Shown: positions 16,528-24,132 of the stretch, one piece after another
Position numbering within the stretch: the stretch's first letter is position 1
Layout of the letters: every line of letters starts with the position of its first letter
DNA from: JAIUNP01 sp020161975
GTDB taxonomy: Bacteria > Pseudomonadota > Alphaproteobacteria > Rhizobiales > Beijerinckiaceae
Assembly: GCA_036745275.1 (NCBI GenBank)
Contig: DAIOGK010000022.1
Coordinates: 1-61,701 of the forward strand
DNA: 61,701 nucleotides
Reading direction: 5' to 3'
The notes under the pieces: generated by a model
Seen by the model: the letters and a program-made list of their open reading frames with translations, nothing else
Databases searched by the model: none
What the model was told of the DNA's origin: nothing
Made by a program: the position numbers and the translations under genes

Positions 16528-17073
16528 TTGACAGATCGGACAACAGACCGCTGGGGTGATTTGATGCGATCTGCGCTTGCAGGCGATGAAGTCGCCTATC
16601 GTACGCTTTTCGAAGAGCTTTCGCAGGCGATGCGGGCACAGGTCACTGCGGCTTTGCGTCGGACTGGCCAGGGTAATGCCGACATCGAGGATATCGTTCA
16701 GGAGGTGTTGCTTGCCGTTCATCTGAAACGACGCAGTTGGGATTCCGCGCGACCTTTCGCCCCCTGGGTCCGGGCTGTCACCCACTACAAGCTTGTCGAT
16801 ACTTTGCGGCGAAAGCGGGTGCATGTGCCGATTGGTGAACTGGGCGACACCCTTCCTGAAAGAAACGTTCCGAACGAAGACCTCGGTGATGCGGAGCGGC
16901 TGATGACAAGGTTGCCGGTTCGTCAGCAGCAGATCGTCCGGTCGCTGTCGATTGAAGGGCGCTCGCCGGCCGGTGTTGCGAATGAACTGGGAATGTCCGA
17001 AGGGGCACTGCGTGTTGCGCTGCATCGAGCGTTGAAGCAGCTGGCAAAGTTGTATCGGAGTGGTGAGCGATGA
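16528..17073 (+). CDS. sigF: ECF sigma factor, SigF type
   Basis: This 181-residue protein has sigma region 2 (VAYRTLFEELSQAMRAQVTAAL to IEDIVQEVLLAVHLKRRSWDSARPFAPWVRAVTHYKLVDTLRRK). Region 4 reads RLPVRQQQIVRSLSIEGRSPAGVANELGMSEGALRVALHRALKQL. Pairing with NrsF marks it as the SigF/NrsF ECF group studied in Caulobacter. The start is TTG 16528, or ATG 16564 if TTG is not used. The stop overlaps the anti-sigma gene as ATGA. Five GTAAC-N16-CGAA sites around it, including one upstream of itself, are its probable targets. Confidence 0.9.
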   Translation: MTDRTTDRWGDLMRSALAGDEVAYRTLFEELSQAMRAQVTAALRRTGQGNADIEDIVQEVLLAVHLKRRSWDSARPFAPWVRAVTHYKLVDTLRRKRVHVPIGELGDTLPERNVPNEDLGDAERLMTRLPVRQQQIVRSLSIEGRSPAGVANELGMSEGALRVALHRALKQLAKLYRSGER

Positions 17074-17702
17074 AAACGGATGATCTGATTGATGCAATCG
17101 TCGCGGACATCAACACGCCACAGGTATCGGTCAACACGTCTGCCATGCGCGCGCTTCCTGTCGGGCTGCTCGTTTCGCTCGTGCTTTTTCTGCTCTTTCT
17201 GGGCGTTCGGCCGACGTTTCTGGCGACCTGGACTGCCGTTCTCCCGAAGCTGCTGGTGACCGGCGCTCTTGCAGTATCAGCCCTGATCGTGGCGATGCGC
17301 CTGACGCGGCCGGAGCCTTTGGCGGTGCATGAGTATGCGCTTCTGCTGGCTCCGGTTCTCGTGCTGTTGTTGCTGATCGGGCTGGATTTCGCGCAGTCAG
17401 GCATGAATGGCTGGCAATCACGCGCCATCGGCAGGAACGGTCTTTATTGCCTCACCCTGATCCCGCTGCTCTCCCTGGCTCCCCTGGCCGGAATTCTCTA
17501 TGCGGCACAATGCGGCGCTGTGACCAGCCATTACATTGCTGGTGGCATTGCCGGTCTCGCAGCTGCCGGAATGGGCGCGAGCCTCTATGCCCTGCACTGC
17601 TCCGATGACAGTGCCCTGTTCATTGCGAGTTGGTACGTTCCCGCTGCGCTGCTGGTCGGAGCCTTTGGCGCGGTAGCCTGCAAGATCTGGGTCAGGTGGT
17701 AG
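17070..17702 (+). CDS. nrsF: NrsF (DUF1109) membrane anti-sigma factor
   Basis: The 210-residue protein has a short cytoplasmic N-terminus (MKTDDLIDAIVADINTPQV) followed by six hydrophobic segments, the DUF1109/NrsF layout. NrsF proteins hold SigF at the membrane and release it when periplasmic metal or thiol stress is sensed through cysteines. Here Cys residues occur in NGLYCLTLI, AAQCGAV, LHCSDD and AVACKI. It is translationally coupled to sigF and directly precedes the buf operon. Confidence 0.88.
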   Translation: MKTDDLIDAIVADINTPQVSVNTSAMRALPVGLLVSLVLFLLFLGVRPTFLATWTAVLPKLLVTGALAVSALIVAMRLTRPEPLAVHEYALLLAPVLVLLLLIGLDFAQSGMNGWQSRAIGRNGLYCLTLIPLLSLAPLAGILYAAQCGAVTSHYIAGGIAGLAAAGMGASLYALHCSDDSALFIASWYVPAALLVGAFGAVACKIWVRW

Positions 17703-17742
17703 ACCCGCTTGCAGAAAATCGCATGTGCTTGGTCAGCACGCT

Positions 17743-17768
17743 GTAACAAGCAGCGTCTGTCTTGCGAA
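17743..17768 (+). promoter_or_regulatory. ECF (SigF-type) promoter upstream of bufABC
   Basis: GTAACA at 17743-17748 and CGAA at 17765-17768 with a 16-base spacer sit 49 bp before the bufA ATG. A bufferin operon driven by SigF is the arrangement known from Caulobacter, which supports the motif assignment for the other four sites. Confidence 0.85.
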
Positions 17769-17817
17769 ATGAAGTATGCAGCGCCAGATTTCGGCCTGTT
17801 CAACTGGGAGACTTATG

Positions 17818-18114
17818 ATGGATCGCCGTACTCTTTCCCTGACACTCGCGGCTTCGTTGACCACGGCTCTGGCAACGCTCGGCGCACCGGCCTTTGCGCA
17901 GGATGCAGCCAAGGAGAAATGCTTCGGCGTTTCGCTCAAGGGCGCGAACGACTGCGCCGCAGGTGCGGGCACAACCTGCGCCGGCACGTCGAAGGTCGAT
18001 TATCAGGGCAACGCCTGGAAGCTCGTTCCGAAGGGATCGTGCGAAAAGACCGTATCCAAAACATCGCCGACCGGCTTTGGCCAGCTGAAGGAGTTCAAGG
18101 AAAAGAAGGCCTGA
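17818..18114 (+). CDS. bufA: bufferin precursor (DUF2282), BufA
   Basis: A 98-residue precursor with a signal peptide (SLTLAASLTTALATLGAPAFAQ) and a core carrying exactly four cysteines: C35 (EKCFGV), C46 (NDCAAG), C54 (TTCAGT) and C75 (KGSCEK), plus VDYQGNAWKLVPKG. This is the DUF2282/bufferin pattern. In characterised members the partner MNIO enzyme converts core cysteines to copper-binding heterocycles. The peptide is exported and buffers copper in the periplasm. Two adjacent ATGs (17815, 17818) follow TGGGAG; I use the second for spacing. Confidence 0.92.
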   Translation: MDRRTLSLTLAASLTTALATLGAPAFAQDAAKEKCFGVSLKGANDCAAGAGTTCAGTSKVDYQGNAWKLVPKGSCEKTVSKTSPTGFGQLKEFKEKKA

Positions 18115-18135
18115 TCATCTCGACGGGAAAATGCG

Positions 18136-19005
18136 ATGAAACCGAGCAACGCGCGCGGCTTGCCAGCAAGAACCGGTATCGGGTTCAAGCCGCAGCATTT
18201 CGCGGATGTGCTGGCCGATGACGGCGCCGTGCTCGGTTTCCTCGAGGTGCATGCCGAGAACTACATGGGGGATGGCGGCCCCTTTCATGCACAGCTTGCC
18301 GCGCTGAGCGATCGGTTCCCGATTTCGCTTCATGGCGTGGGGCTCTCCATCGGCGGAGAAGCGCCGCTGGACGAGGTTCATCTCGAACGTCTGGCGCAGC
18401 TCATCGAGCGATATCGGCCGGCGTCGTTTTCGGAGCACCTGGCCTGGTCAAGCCACGGCTTGAACTACTTCAACGATCTGCTGCCGATCGCCTACGATAC
18501 CGCTTCGCTGCGCCGGGTGGAGGAGCATATCGATCAGGTTCAGAACCGTCTGGGATGTCGGATGCTGCTCGAAAATCCGTCCACCTATGTCGCCTTTGCC
18601 CACAGCACCTGGGATGAAGTCGACTTCATCGCCGAGATTGCGCGCAGGACAGCGTGCGGCCTGCTGCTTGACGTCAACAATGTCGCGGTCACGTCGATCA
18701 ATCAGGGGCGTGATCCGGTGGCCTATATCGATGCGTTTCCTGTTGCCGCGGTTGGCGAAATCCACCTCGCGGGCCATGCCGAGGACCACGACGATGCGGG
18801 GGACCGCATCTTGATCGATTCCCATGATCGTCCGGTCTCGTTGCCGGTATGGGACCTCTACCGCCGCACGCTTTCGCGGGTCGGGCCGGTGGCGACGCTG
18901 ATCGAATGGGACAATGAGGTTCCGGCATTCGATGTGCTGCTGGCGGAGGCGGAGCGCGCGGGAGCGCTTCTTGATGCGGAAGCCGCCCGGCGAAATCAGA
19001 GCTGA
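18136..19005 (+). CDS. bufB: MNIO-family (DUF692) bufferin-modifying oxidase, BufB
   Basis: This 289-residue cytoplasmic enzyme belongs to the multinuclear non-haem iron oxidase family (DUF692). The TIM-barrel metal ligand candidates are visible: H66 (SLHGVGLS), H101 (SEHLAWS), E146 (LENPST), N182 (DVNNVAV), H210 and H214 (EIHLAGHAEDH), D229/H230 (IDSHDRP) and E-W-D near LIEWDNEVP. Family members oxidise cysteines of a precursor peptide using iron and oxygen. It lies 21 bp after bufA and 3 bp before bufC, the usual order. Confidence 0.93.
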   Translation: MKPSNARGLPARTGIGFKPQHFADVLADDGAVLGFLEVHAENYMGDGGPFHAQLAALSDRFPISLHGVGLSIGGEAPLDEVHLERLAQLIERYRPASFSEHLAWSSHGLNYFNDLLPIAYDTASLRRVEEHIDQVQNRLGCRMLLENPSTYVAFAHSTWDEVDFIAEIARRTACGLLLDVNNVAVTSINQGRDPVAYIDAFPVAAVGEIHLAGHAEDHDDAGDRILIDSHDRPVSLPVWDLYRRTLSRVGPVATLIEWDNEVPAFDVLLAEAERAGALLDAEAARRNQS

Positions 19006-19008
19006 ACC

Positions 19009-19776
19009 ATGATCCGGCATTCACCCGAGGCGACATTCGCCGCCGCGCTGATCAATCCCGATGCTGCCCTGCCGGAGGGCGTGGTCGGCAAAGACGGCCG
19101 GCCTGACCGACGCCGGTTTGCTGTCTATCGCAACAACGTCATCGTCTCGCTGACGGACGCGCTCCATGCGCGTTTTCCCGTCACACACGATCTCGTCGGC
19201 AGCGAGTTCTTTCGCGCCATGGCGCAGGTCTATGTCCGGCAGAGCCCGCCGCAAAGCCGGCTGATGTTCGAATACGGTGCGACGTTTCCGGAGTTCATCG
19301 CAGGGTTCGAACCGGCGTTTTCCGTTCCATACCTTGCCGATGTTGCGAGGCTGGAGGCTTTGCGCACAGAGGCATACCACGCTGCGGATGTCGTGCCCGT
19401 TGAACCGGACGCATTCTCGGCGATCTTGTCGCAGGATATTGCCTGTATCACGCTGGACCTTCACCCGAGCCTCCGTTTGCTGAGATCGCGGTATGCCGTG
19501 GCATCGATCTGGGCTGCCCATCAAGGGCTGGTTGATCTTGCCTCGGTGGATGTTGAGGATGCGGAAGATGTCCTGATTGCACGTCCACACCTTGAGGTCG
19601 AAACGCGGCGTCTGTCGCCCGGCGCGTTCGTTCTGTTTGAACGTTTGCAGCAGGGCGAAATTCTTGGCGGTGCGGTTCTTGCAGCGGCCAATGCCGCATT
19701 GGATTTTGATCTCACGGCCACGCTGGGGGTGATGTTGCAGTCGCGCGTTGTCGTCCGGATTGGCCAGGCCATCTGA
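19009..19776 (+). CDS. bufC: BufC (DUF2063) partner of the bufferin oxidase
   Basis: The 255-residue protein starts FAAALINPDAALPEGVVGKDGRPDRRRFAVYRNNVIVSLTDALHARFPVTHDLVGSEFFRAMAQVYVRQSPP. That is the DUF2063 DNA-binding-like/RRE-type N-terminus found in MNIO partner proteins. Its C-terminal half is a second domain ending LTATLGVMLQSRVVVRIGQAI. Partners of this type bind the precursor peptide and present it to the oxidase. Separation from bufB by 3 bp and a shared promoter at 17743 make it part of bufABC. Confidence 0.92.
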   Translation: MIRHSPEATFAAALINPDAALPEGVVGKDGRPDRRRFAVYRNNVIVSLTDALHARFPVTHDLVGSEFFRAMAQVYVRQSPPQSRLMFEYGATFPEFIAGFEPAFSVPYLADVARLEALRTEAYHAADVVPVEPDAFSAILSQDIACITLDLHPSLRLLRSRYAVASIWAAHQGLVDLASVDVEDAEDVLIARPHLEVETRRLSPGAFVLFERLQQGEILGGAVLAAANAALDFDLTATLGVMLQSRVVVRIGQAI

Positions 19777-19785
19777 CGCGGTCGC

Positions 19786-20562
19786 TTACGGCTTCTGCCA
19801 ATGCAGGGCATGGAAATCGAAGCCGTGCTCGATCATCGGCTTGACGATGCGAAAATAGGGCGAAACGTCAAAATCACGTGGCGCGAACAGGGAATAGTGC
19901 CGGATGTGCAGCAGTTCATCGTGACAATCCGGGCAAGTTTCCGTCGAGGCCGAGCGATACTCGATTGTTGGAAGGATGGGGTAGCCGATGCGCTGAAACG
20001 CCTCAGCGATGAGTGTCGAACAGATTGCCTTTGTCGGGTCGCCACTACCTAGCGCGATCATGCGGCGGCGAAACCGCTGTGGCACAGGCGGGGTCGGCAG
20101 AAAATAGCGGCAGAGGTCGACAACGTTGCGCAGGTCATAGCGATGGCCGAGCCGGGCTAGGACATGGTCGATCAGCGCCTTCGTTTCATCTTCGGTTAGA
20201 CCGACAGGTCGGCAAATTCTTGTGTTGAATCCCGCGAATTCATCAATGCCAACGCTTCTGACGCCTTCGATAAGGTCGGCCTCAACAAAGCAATGTTCCG
20301 GATCTTGCAGCTGGCCATGCCCAAACGTGCCGACGTAAAGCGCGGCGTGTGACCAGGTTGATTGCGTCAGGTATTTTATTCCGGCGCTTATCCGGGAATG
20401 TCCTTCGACGAGAAGGACATCCCCAGGACGAAGCGACTTCAGCAGAAGCACTTGCGGCGTCGGCCGGCTTGCACTGTGGACATGGCGATGCTGGGAGAGG
20501 AACGCTGCAAGACGTTCTCCGAGTCGGGACAGCAAAGAGCCAATGATTTGATCTCTTTGCAT
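19786..20562 (-). CDS. YiiX/YebB-like permuted papain-fold hydrolase
   Basis: This 258-residue protein has LRPGDVLLVEGHSRISAGIKYLTQSTWSHAALYVG (catalytic His segment) and later DPTKAICSTLIAEAFQRIGYPILP (catalytic Cys). The His-before-Cys order is that of the permuted NlpC/P60-like group. Such enzymes hydrolyse amide or ester bonds in cell-wall or lipid substrates. GGAGGG precedes the ATG. It converges on bufC with only 9 bp between stops and lacks a SigF-type promoter. A link to bufferins rests on position only. Confidence 0.8.
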   Translation of the reverse strand: MQRDQIIGSLLSRLGERLAAFLSQHRHVHSASRPTPQVLLLKSLRPGDVLLVEGHSRISAGIKYLTQSTWSHAALYVGTFGHGQLQDPEHCFVEADLIEGVRSVGIDEFAGFNTRICRPVGLTEDETKALIDHVLARLGHRYDLRNVVDLCRYFLPTPPVPQRFRRRMIALGSGDPTKAICSTLIAEAFQRIGYPILPTIEYRSASTETCPDCHDELLHIRHYSLFAPRDFDVSPYFRIVKPMIEHGFDFHALHWQKP

Positions 20563-20587
20563 GATGCCCTCCCGTCATCTTCCACAG

Positions 20588-21127
20588 CTAGACCGGACCA
20601 GTATACTCACCACGGGACGGATAGTCCTTGGTGATCGCGTAATCGATCGCCATCAGCAGTTCCTTGAACTGTGGCCGGGCGAAAGGCATCGTCTGCACAT
20701 TGGCGTAGTAGAGGGTGCTGTCTGGTCTCACGATGAAAACGCCGGGCTCGGCGAACAGCGCAGGCTCTTCAATGCCGATGGATGTTTTTCCGCGCCCCTG
20801 CGATATATATAGCCCCCAGTCTCTCGCGCTGGCCAGAGGCAGAGCGGCACCGAAACGTAAGGTTGAACTGCCGACTTTCCCGGCCATGGCCGCAGTGCGC
20901 TCGCGGTCATCGGTTGAAATTGCGAGGCATTCGACGCCACGCTTTTCAAACTCGGGAAGCAAACTTGCGAGTTCGGCAAGGTATGCCCGGCAGAGCGGGC
21001 AGTGAAGTCCTCGATACACAACGATCAGGACGAATTTCTCGGCATTGGCAGAACGGAGGTCGAAGGTGCGGTTATCGACCGTTTCGACAACCAGTGGGGG
21101 GACAGGCTGACGTGGAACCAAAGCCAT
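20588..21127 (-). CDS. peroxiredoxin-like (AhpC/TSA family) protein
   Basis: The 179-residue protein has a thioredoxin-like peroxiredoxin fold with the motif VVYRGLHCPLCRAYLAELASLLPEFEKRGVECLAISTDDRERT. The CPLC pair replaces the TPxC peroxidatic motif of typical peroxiredoxins, a pattern of the peroxiredoxin-like group whose activity may be thiol-disulfide exchange. No signal peptide is seen, so it is cytoplasmic. It starts 73 bp after the YHS gene on the same strand and probably shares its SigF promoter. Confidence 0.85.
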   Translation of the reverse strand: MALVPRQPVPPLVVETVDNRTFDLRSANAEKFVLIVVYRGLHCPLCRAYLAELASLLPEFEKRGVECLAISTDDRERTAAMAGKVGSSTLRFGAALPLASARDWGLYISQGRGKTSIGIEEPALFAEPGVFIVRPDSTLYYANVQTMPFARPQFKELLMAIDYAITKDYPSRGEYTGPV

Positions 21128-21200
21128 CAGGGTATCCTTTATCGAGATGGGAAAAGTGCGGACATGCCGGACGCTCCGGCATGCCCATGCCGGGTGACCA

Positions 21201-21704
21201 TCAGAGGGTGTTCGGCGCCTTGTCCTTGATCTTCGGCCAGTTCTGATTGGCTTGCTTGATGTAGCCGGCAGTGTCGGTCAGCCAGCGCTTCTGGGCCGGT
21301 TCGCTGACATTCAGGTAAAGCTTGCCATCGACGATTTTCCAGAGGTTGGGGTCACCGTCGAATTTCTTCTCCATCACTGCACCCATCGCGCAGAATCCGC
21401 CGAATTGTGGCGCGTATTTTGCGGGCTCCTTCTGAAAGGCATCACGGTTCGCGGCTGAGGCGAAATGGTACGTTGCGCCATCATGTTTTGCGGTGAATTT
21501 TGCATCGCCCCTGGTCGGCTTGCCCACGGTGAAGTATGCGACCGGATCGTAGCCCCTGATGGCCAGCCCGGCGGTATCGACGTTGATCGCGGCGGTCGAG
21601 CCGGCGTCAAATGCCAGCGCAGGCAATATGGCACTGGCAGCTGCGGCCGCGATGCCGATTGATAGCGCCTTACGCCGAGAAACGGCAGGAAATGACGAAG
21701 CCAT
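21201..21704 (-). CDS. exported YHS-domain protein
   Basis: The 167-residue precursor has a twin-arginine leader (SRRKALSIGIAAAAASAILPALA). The YHS-type domain reads GLAIRGYDPVAYFTVGKPTRGDAKFTAKHDGATYHFASAANRDAFQKEPAKYAPQFGGFCAMGA, with a C-terminal KLYLNVSEPAQKRWLTD. YHS domains bind metal ions and often accompany copper transport. The start at 21704 follows AAGGATC; an upstream frame is excluded by the promoter at 21773-21798. First gene of a SigF-type two-gene operon with the peroxiredoxin. Confidence 0.87.
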   Translation of the reverse strand: MASSFPAVSRRKALSIGIAAAAASAILPALAFDAGSTAAINVDTAGLAIRGYDPVAYFTVGKPTRGDAKFTAKHDGATYHFASAANRDAFQKEPAKYAPQFGGFCAMGAVMEKKFDGDPNLWKIVDGKLYLNVSEPAQKRWLTDTAGYIKQANQNWPKIKDKAPNTL

Positions 21705-21772
21705 CGCAATGATCCTTTCGAAATGCTTGCGGCAGAATCCTGCTTCTGCTGGGCACAAGCGTTTGCATGAGG

Positions 21773-21798
21773 TTCGTTGGAAGAGCGGGCTTCGTTAC
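21773..21798 (-). promoter_or_regulatory. ECF (SigF-type) promoter upstream of YHS-peroxiredoxin pair
   Basis: Read on the minus strand, GTAACG (21798-21793), a 16-base spacer and CGAA (21776-21773) lie about 68 bp before the YHS start. It is the only one of the five sites on this strand and it faces the right genes. Confidence 0.75.
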
Positions 21799-21924
21799 AT
21801 GGATCACTGTGTTGTGATGTTGACGCGATCCAGTCAGGCGATGCCTGGCTGTTGGCCGAAGCTGAAAATCACCTGTTCAGACGGGACAATGCACTCCACT
21901 GTTTTCGCCCTTAGCCGCGTGCAA

Positions 21925-21961
21925 TCAGGCCAGCATGCTCGCACGCCATGATCTGGCCTGA
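21925..21961. repeat. inverted repeat TCAGGCCA / TGGCCTGA
   Basis: A perfect 8-bp inverted repeat with a 21-base loop lies between the YHS promoter and the 3' end of the ThDP enzyme gene. No T-run follows, so a terminator is uncertain. The remaining part of the 21799-22076 gap shows nothing else. Confidence 0.35.
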
Positions 21962-22076
21962 ATGCTCCCGTCACAACGCGTGACGCTTTGGCTTCAGGTT
22001 CGAAACAAACATTGTGATTGCGGCTTGCCGGTGTGGCTCCCGCGCGTGGTTCAATGTCGCATTGCAGGCTCTTCGG

Positions 22077-23705
22077 TCAAAGGCGGCCCTCATAGGCATC
22101 GGGCGCGATTTTCGCGGCAATCAAGCTGAAACGGTCCCGCCGTGCGAATGCTGCCTGCACCGCCGCTTCCAGCTCGTCGCGCGAAGACACCTGTACGCCT
22201 GCACCTCCATAGGCTTTTGCTACGGCTGCGAAATCGGTGGCTCCGAAGGAAACGGCGGATTGGGGGCGTCCAGATGCGCGCTGCTTGAGGTCAATCAACG
22301 CCAGTCGCTCGTCCTGAAGAACCACGATGAGAACGGGCAATCCGAGATCCCGCACGGTCGCAAGCTCGCCGATACCCATCTCCAGTCCGGCGTCGCCCAT
22401 GACGGCGATGACCTGCCGGTCCGGTTGCGCAATCTGGTAGCCCATGGCGAGCGGCAAGCTGCACGCCATGGTGCACAGCCCCGAGGACTGGAGGAGCCCG
22501 CGCGGCGTCTCGCAGCACCACATCTGGCTCATGAGAATGCGATGCGCACCGGAATCAGCCGTTGCGATCGTGCCGGCGGGCGCGAGTCGACCGAGCGTTT
22601 CGAACACAACCCCCGGCCCCCAGACCGGCTCCGGTGCGAAACCATCACGGAGTGATGCCTTGATTTCCGCGATTTTTGCCGCAGACACGCCCGGCTTTGG
22701 CGTCATGTTTTTAGAAAGAGCCGCAAGATTGCCTGCGACGTCTCCCAGCAGGAGATGATCAGACCGATGCATCTGATGCATGGGACTAACTGCCGAAAGC
22801 TCAATCACAGGCACATTCGCGGGGAATGGCTCGCGCCAGTTGACGCGCATTTCGATCGGGTCATACCCCACGAGCACAATGCAGTCGGCCTCCGCGAGAA
22901 AGGGCAGCAGAAGCCTGTCAGCCTTTGGCGAAAGCCCAGCGCCGCCAAGCGCAAGGCGGTGACTTTCCGGCAGCAATCCTTTCGCCTTGTACGTCGTCAG
23001 GACGGGGGCAGAGAACCGTTCAGCAAAGGCGCGGACAGCAGCCCCCGCCTGTTGGTTCACCGCGTCAACGCCGGCCAGAATGAGTGGCTTTGCTGATTTC
23101 GCGAATACCGCGCGCGCCGCATCCAATGCCTCTCCGTTCGCGATTGTGCTGGCCTTTGCAGGCCTCAAAAAAGTCGCCGGAGGTTCTTCGCCCTCGGCAA
23201 CACCAATCGGCACATCGACATGAACCGGGCCGGGTTGGCCTTCAATCGCCACATTGACTGCCCGATCGATCACGCGTGCCACAGCCCCCCTGGAGGCCAT
23301 AAAACTTGCCTTGGTGATCGAGCGAAAAAAGGCCTGGTGGTCAAAAACCTGATGCGTGTAGCTCTCAGCCTCATGTTGATCGACGCGCCCGGTCAGCACG
23401 ATCATGGGCACGCGATCCTGATGCGCGTTTGCCACGGCATTGGCCGCATTGGCCGCGCCGGGCCCGAGTGTTGCGACGAGGATGGCCGGAGCGATGGGTA
23501 GACCGGGTTCCGCTGCGCTCTGGGCGTGCCAATAGCCTTCAGCCATGAACCCGCCGGCATTCTCATGCTTCACCAGTTGAAAGCGGATGCCAGCCTTTTC
23601 CAGCGCCTCGACCAGCGCAAGGACTTCCCCGCCGGGCATGCCGAATGCAATCCGGCACCCCTGCGCCGCGAGGCGCCTTGCGATGATATCGGCTCCGTTC
23701 AACAT
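22077..23705 (-). CDS. acetolactate-synthase-like ThDP-dependent enzyme
   Basis: This 542-residue protein has three ThDP-family domains. The PYR domain has catalytic Glu E48 (LVKHENAGGFMAEGY), ATLGPGAANAANAVANAHQDRVPMIVLTGRV and HQVFDHQAFF. A central domain follows (KPLILAGVDAVNQQAG). The PP domain has VIAVMGDAGLEMGIGELATVRDLGLPVLIVVLQDERLALI. The layout is that of acetolactate synthase large subunit and relatives (benzoylformate decarboxylase, sulfoacetaldehyde acetyltransferase type). Length is normal. The start at 23705 follows GAAGGGGGG. It stands alone, with no small subunit, so a catabolic ThDP enzyme is likelier than a biosynthetic one. Substrate unknown. Confidence 0.85.
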   Translation of the reverse strand: MLNGADIIARRLAAQGCRIAFGMPGGEVLALVEALEKAGIRFQLVKHENAGGFMAEGYWHAQSAAEPGLPIAPAILVATLGPGAANAANAVANAHQDRVPMIVLTGRVDQHEAESYTHQVFDHQAFFRSITKASFMASRGAVARVIDRAVNVAIEGQPGPVHVDVPIGVAEGEEPPATFLRPAKASTIANGEALDAARAVFAKSAKPLILAGVDAVNQQAGAAVRAFAERFSAPVLTTYKAKGLLPESHRLALGGAGLSPKADRLLLPFLAEADCIVLVGYDPIEMRVNWREPFPANVPVIELSAVSPMHQMHRSDHLLLGDVAGNLAALSKNMTPKPGVSAAKIAEIKASLRDGFAPEPVWGPGVVFETLGRLAPAGTIATADSGAHRILMSQMWCCETPRGLLQSSGLCTMACSLPLAMGYQIAQPDRQVIAVMGDAGLEMGIGELATVRDLGLPVLIVVLQDERLALIDLKQRASGRPQSAVSFGATDFAAVAKAYGGAGVQVSSRDELEAAVQAAFARRDRFSLIAAKIAPDAYEGRL

Positions 23706-23818
23706 TATCCCCCCTTCGGGACTCTGGTTTCCAACAATAGTTTCAGCGTGGACCTGCCGAGTTTGCGTCAAGCATCTGGCAGACCGCAATCGTTTGACCA
23801 AGTGGCGATACCCTGAGG

Positions 23819-23962
23819 CTACGGAATTTCGCCTCCTTGCCGTTGATTCGGTTCCGCCGGTGTAATGACGCCGCCGACTGTGTGAACGGCAAGCTGATGC
23901 ACTGTCCCCGCCTCAGGCGCCCGGATTTCGGTGCGCCGTCTCAGATCTGACATTCGATAAAC
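23819..23962 (-). pseudogene. HlyD-type secretion adaptor fragment
   Basis: The minus strand encodes RRTEIRAPEAGTVHQLAVHTVGGVITPAEP, a stretch characteristic of HlyD-family type I secretion adaptors near their beta-barrel domain. Both ends of the gene are missing. It is the first of several debris pieces in 23819-25214. Confidence 0.55.
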
Positions 23963-24066
23963 TGATCCTGAAGGAAGCTGCGGCGGGAAACTTCTGGGTC
24001 CCGCGCCGCGTCGGGCCTGCATTGATCACGTTCGATCCGAACTGAAGCTGTCCGAGCGGCGGGTTT

Positions 24067-24117
24067 GTATGAATCCATTGCGAGGATGGCGAGAAACAGG
24101 TCCTTAGAAATCGACAT
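24067..24117 (-). pseudogene. N-terminal fragment of a lipase-like protein
   Basis: The minus strand starts MSISKDLFLAILAMDSY and then loses the family pattern. I recognise this opening from rhizobial class-3-lipase-like exported proteins (from memory). A central fragment of such a lipase lies at 24903-25214, upstream of the intervening intact gene. The order is therefore scrambled relative to a normal gene. Confidence 0.4.
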
Positions 24118-24132
24118 GTTGAGATCCTTAGC

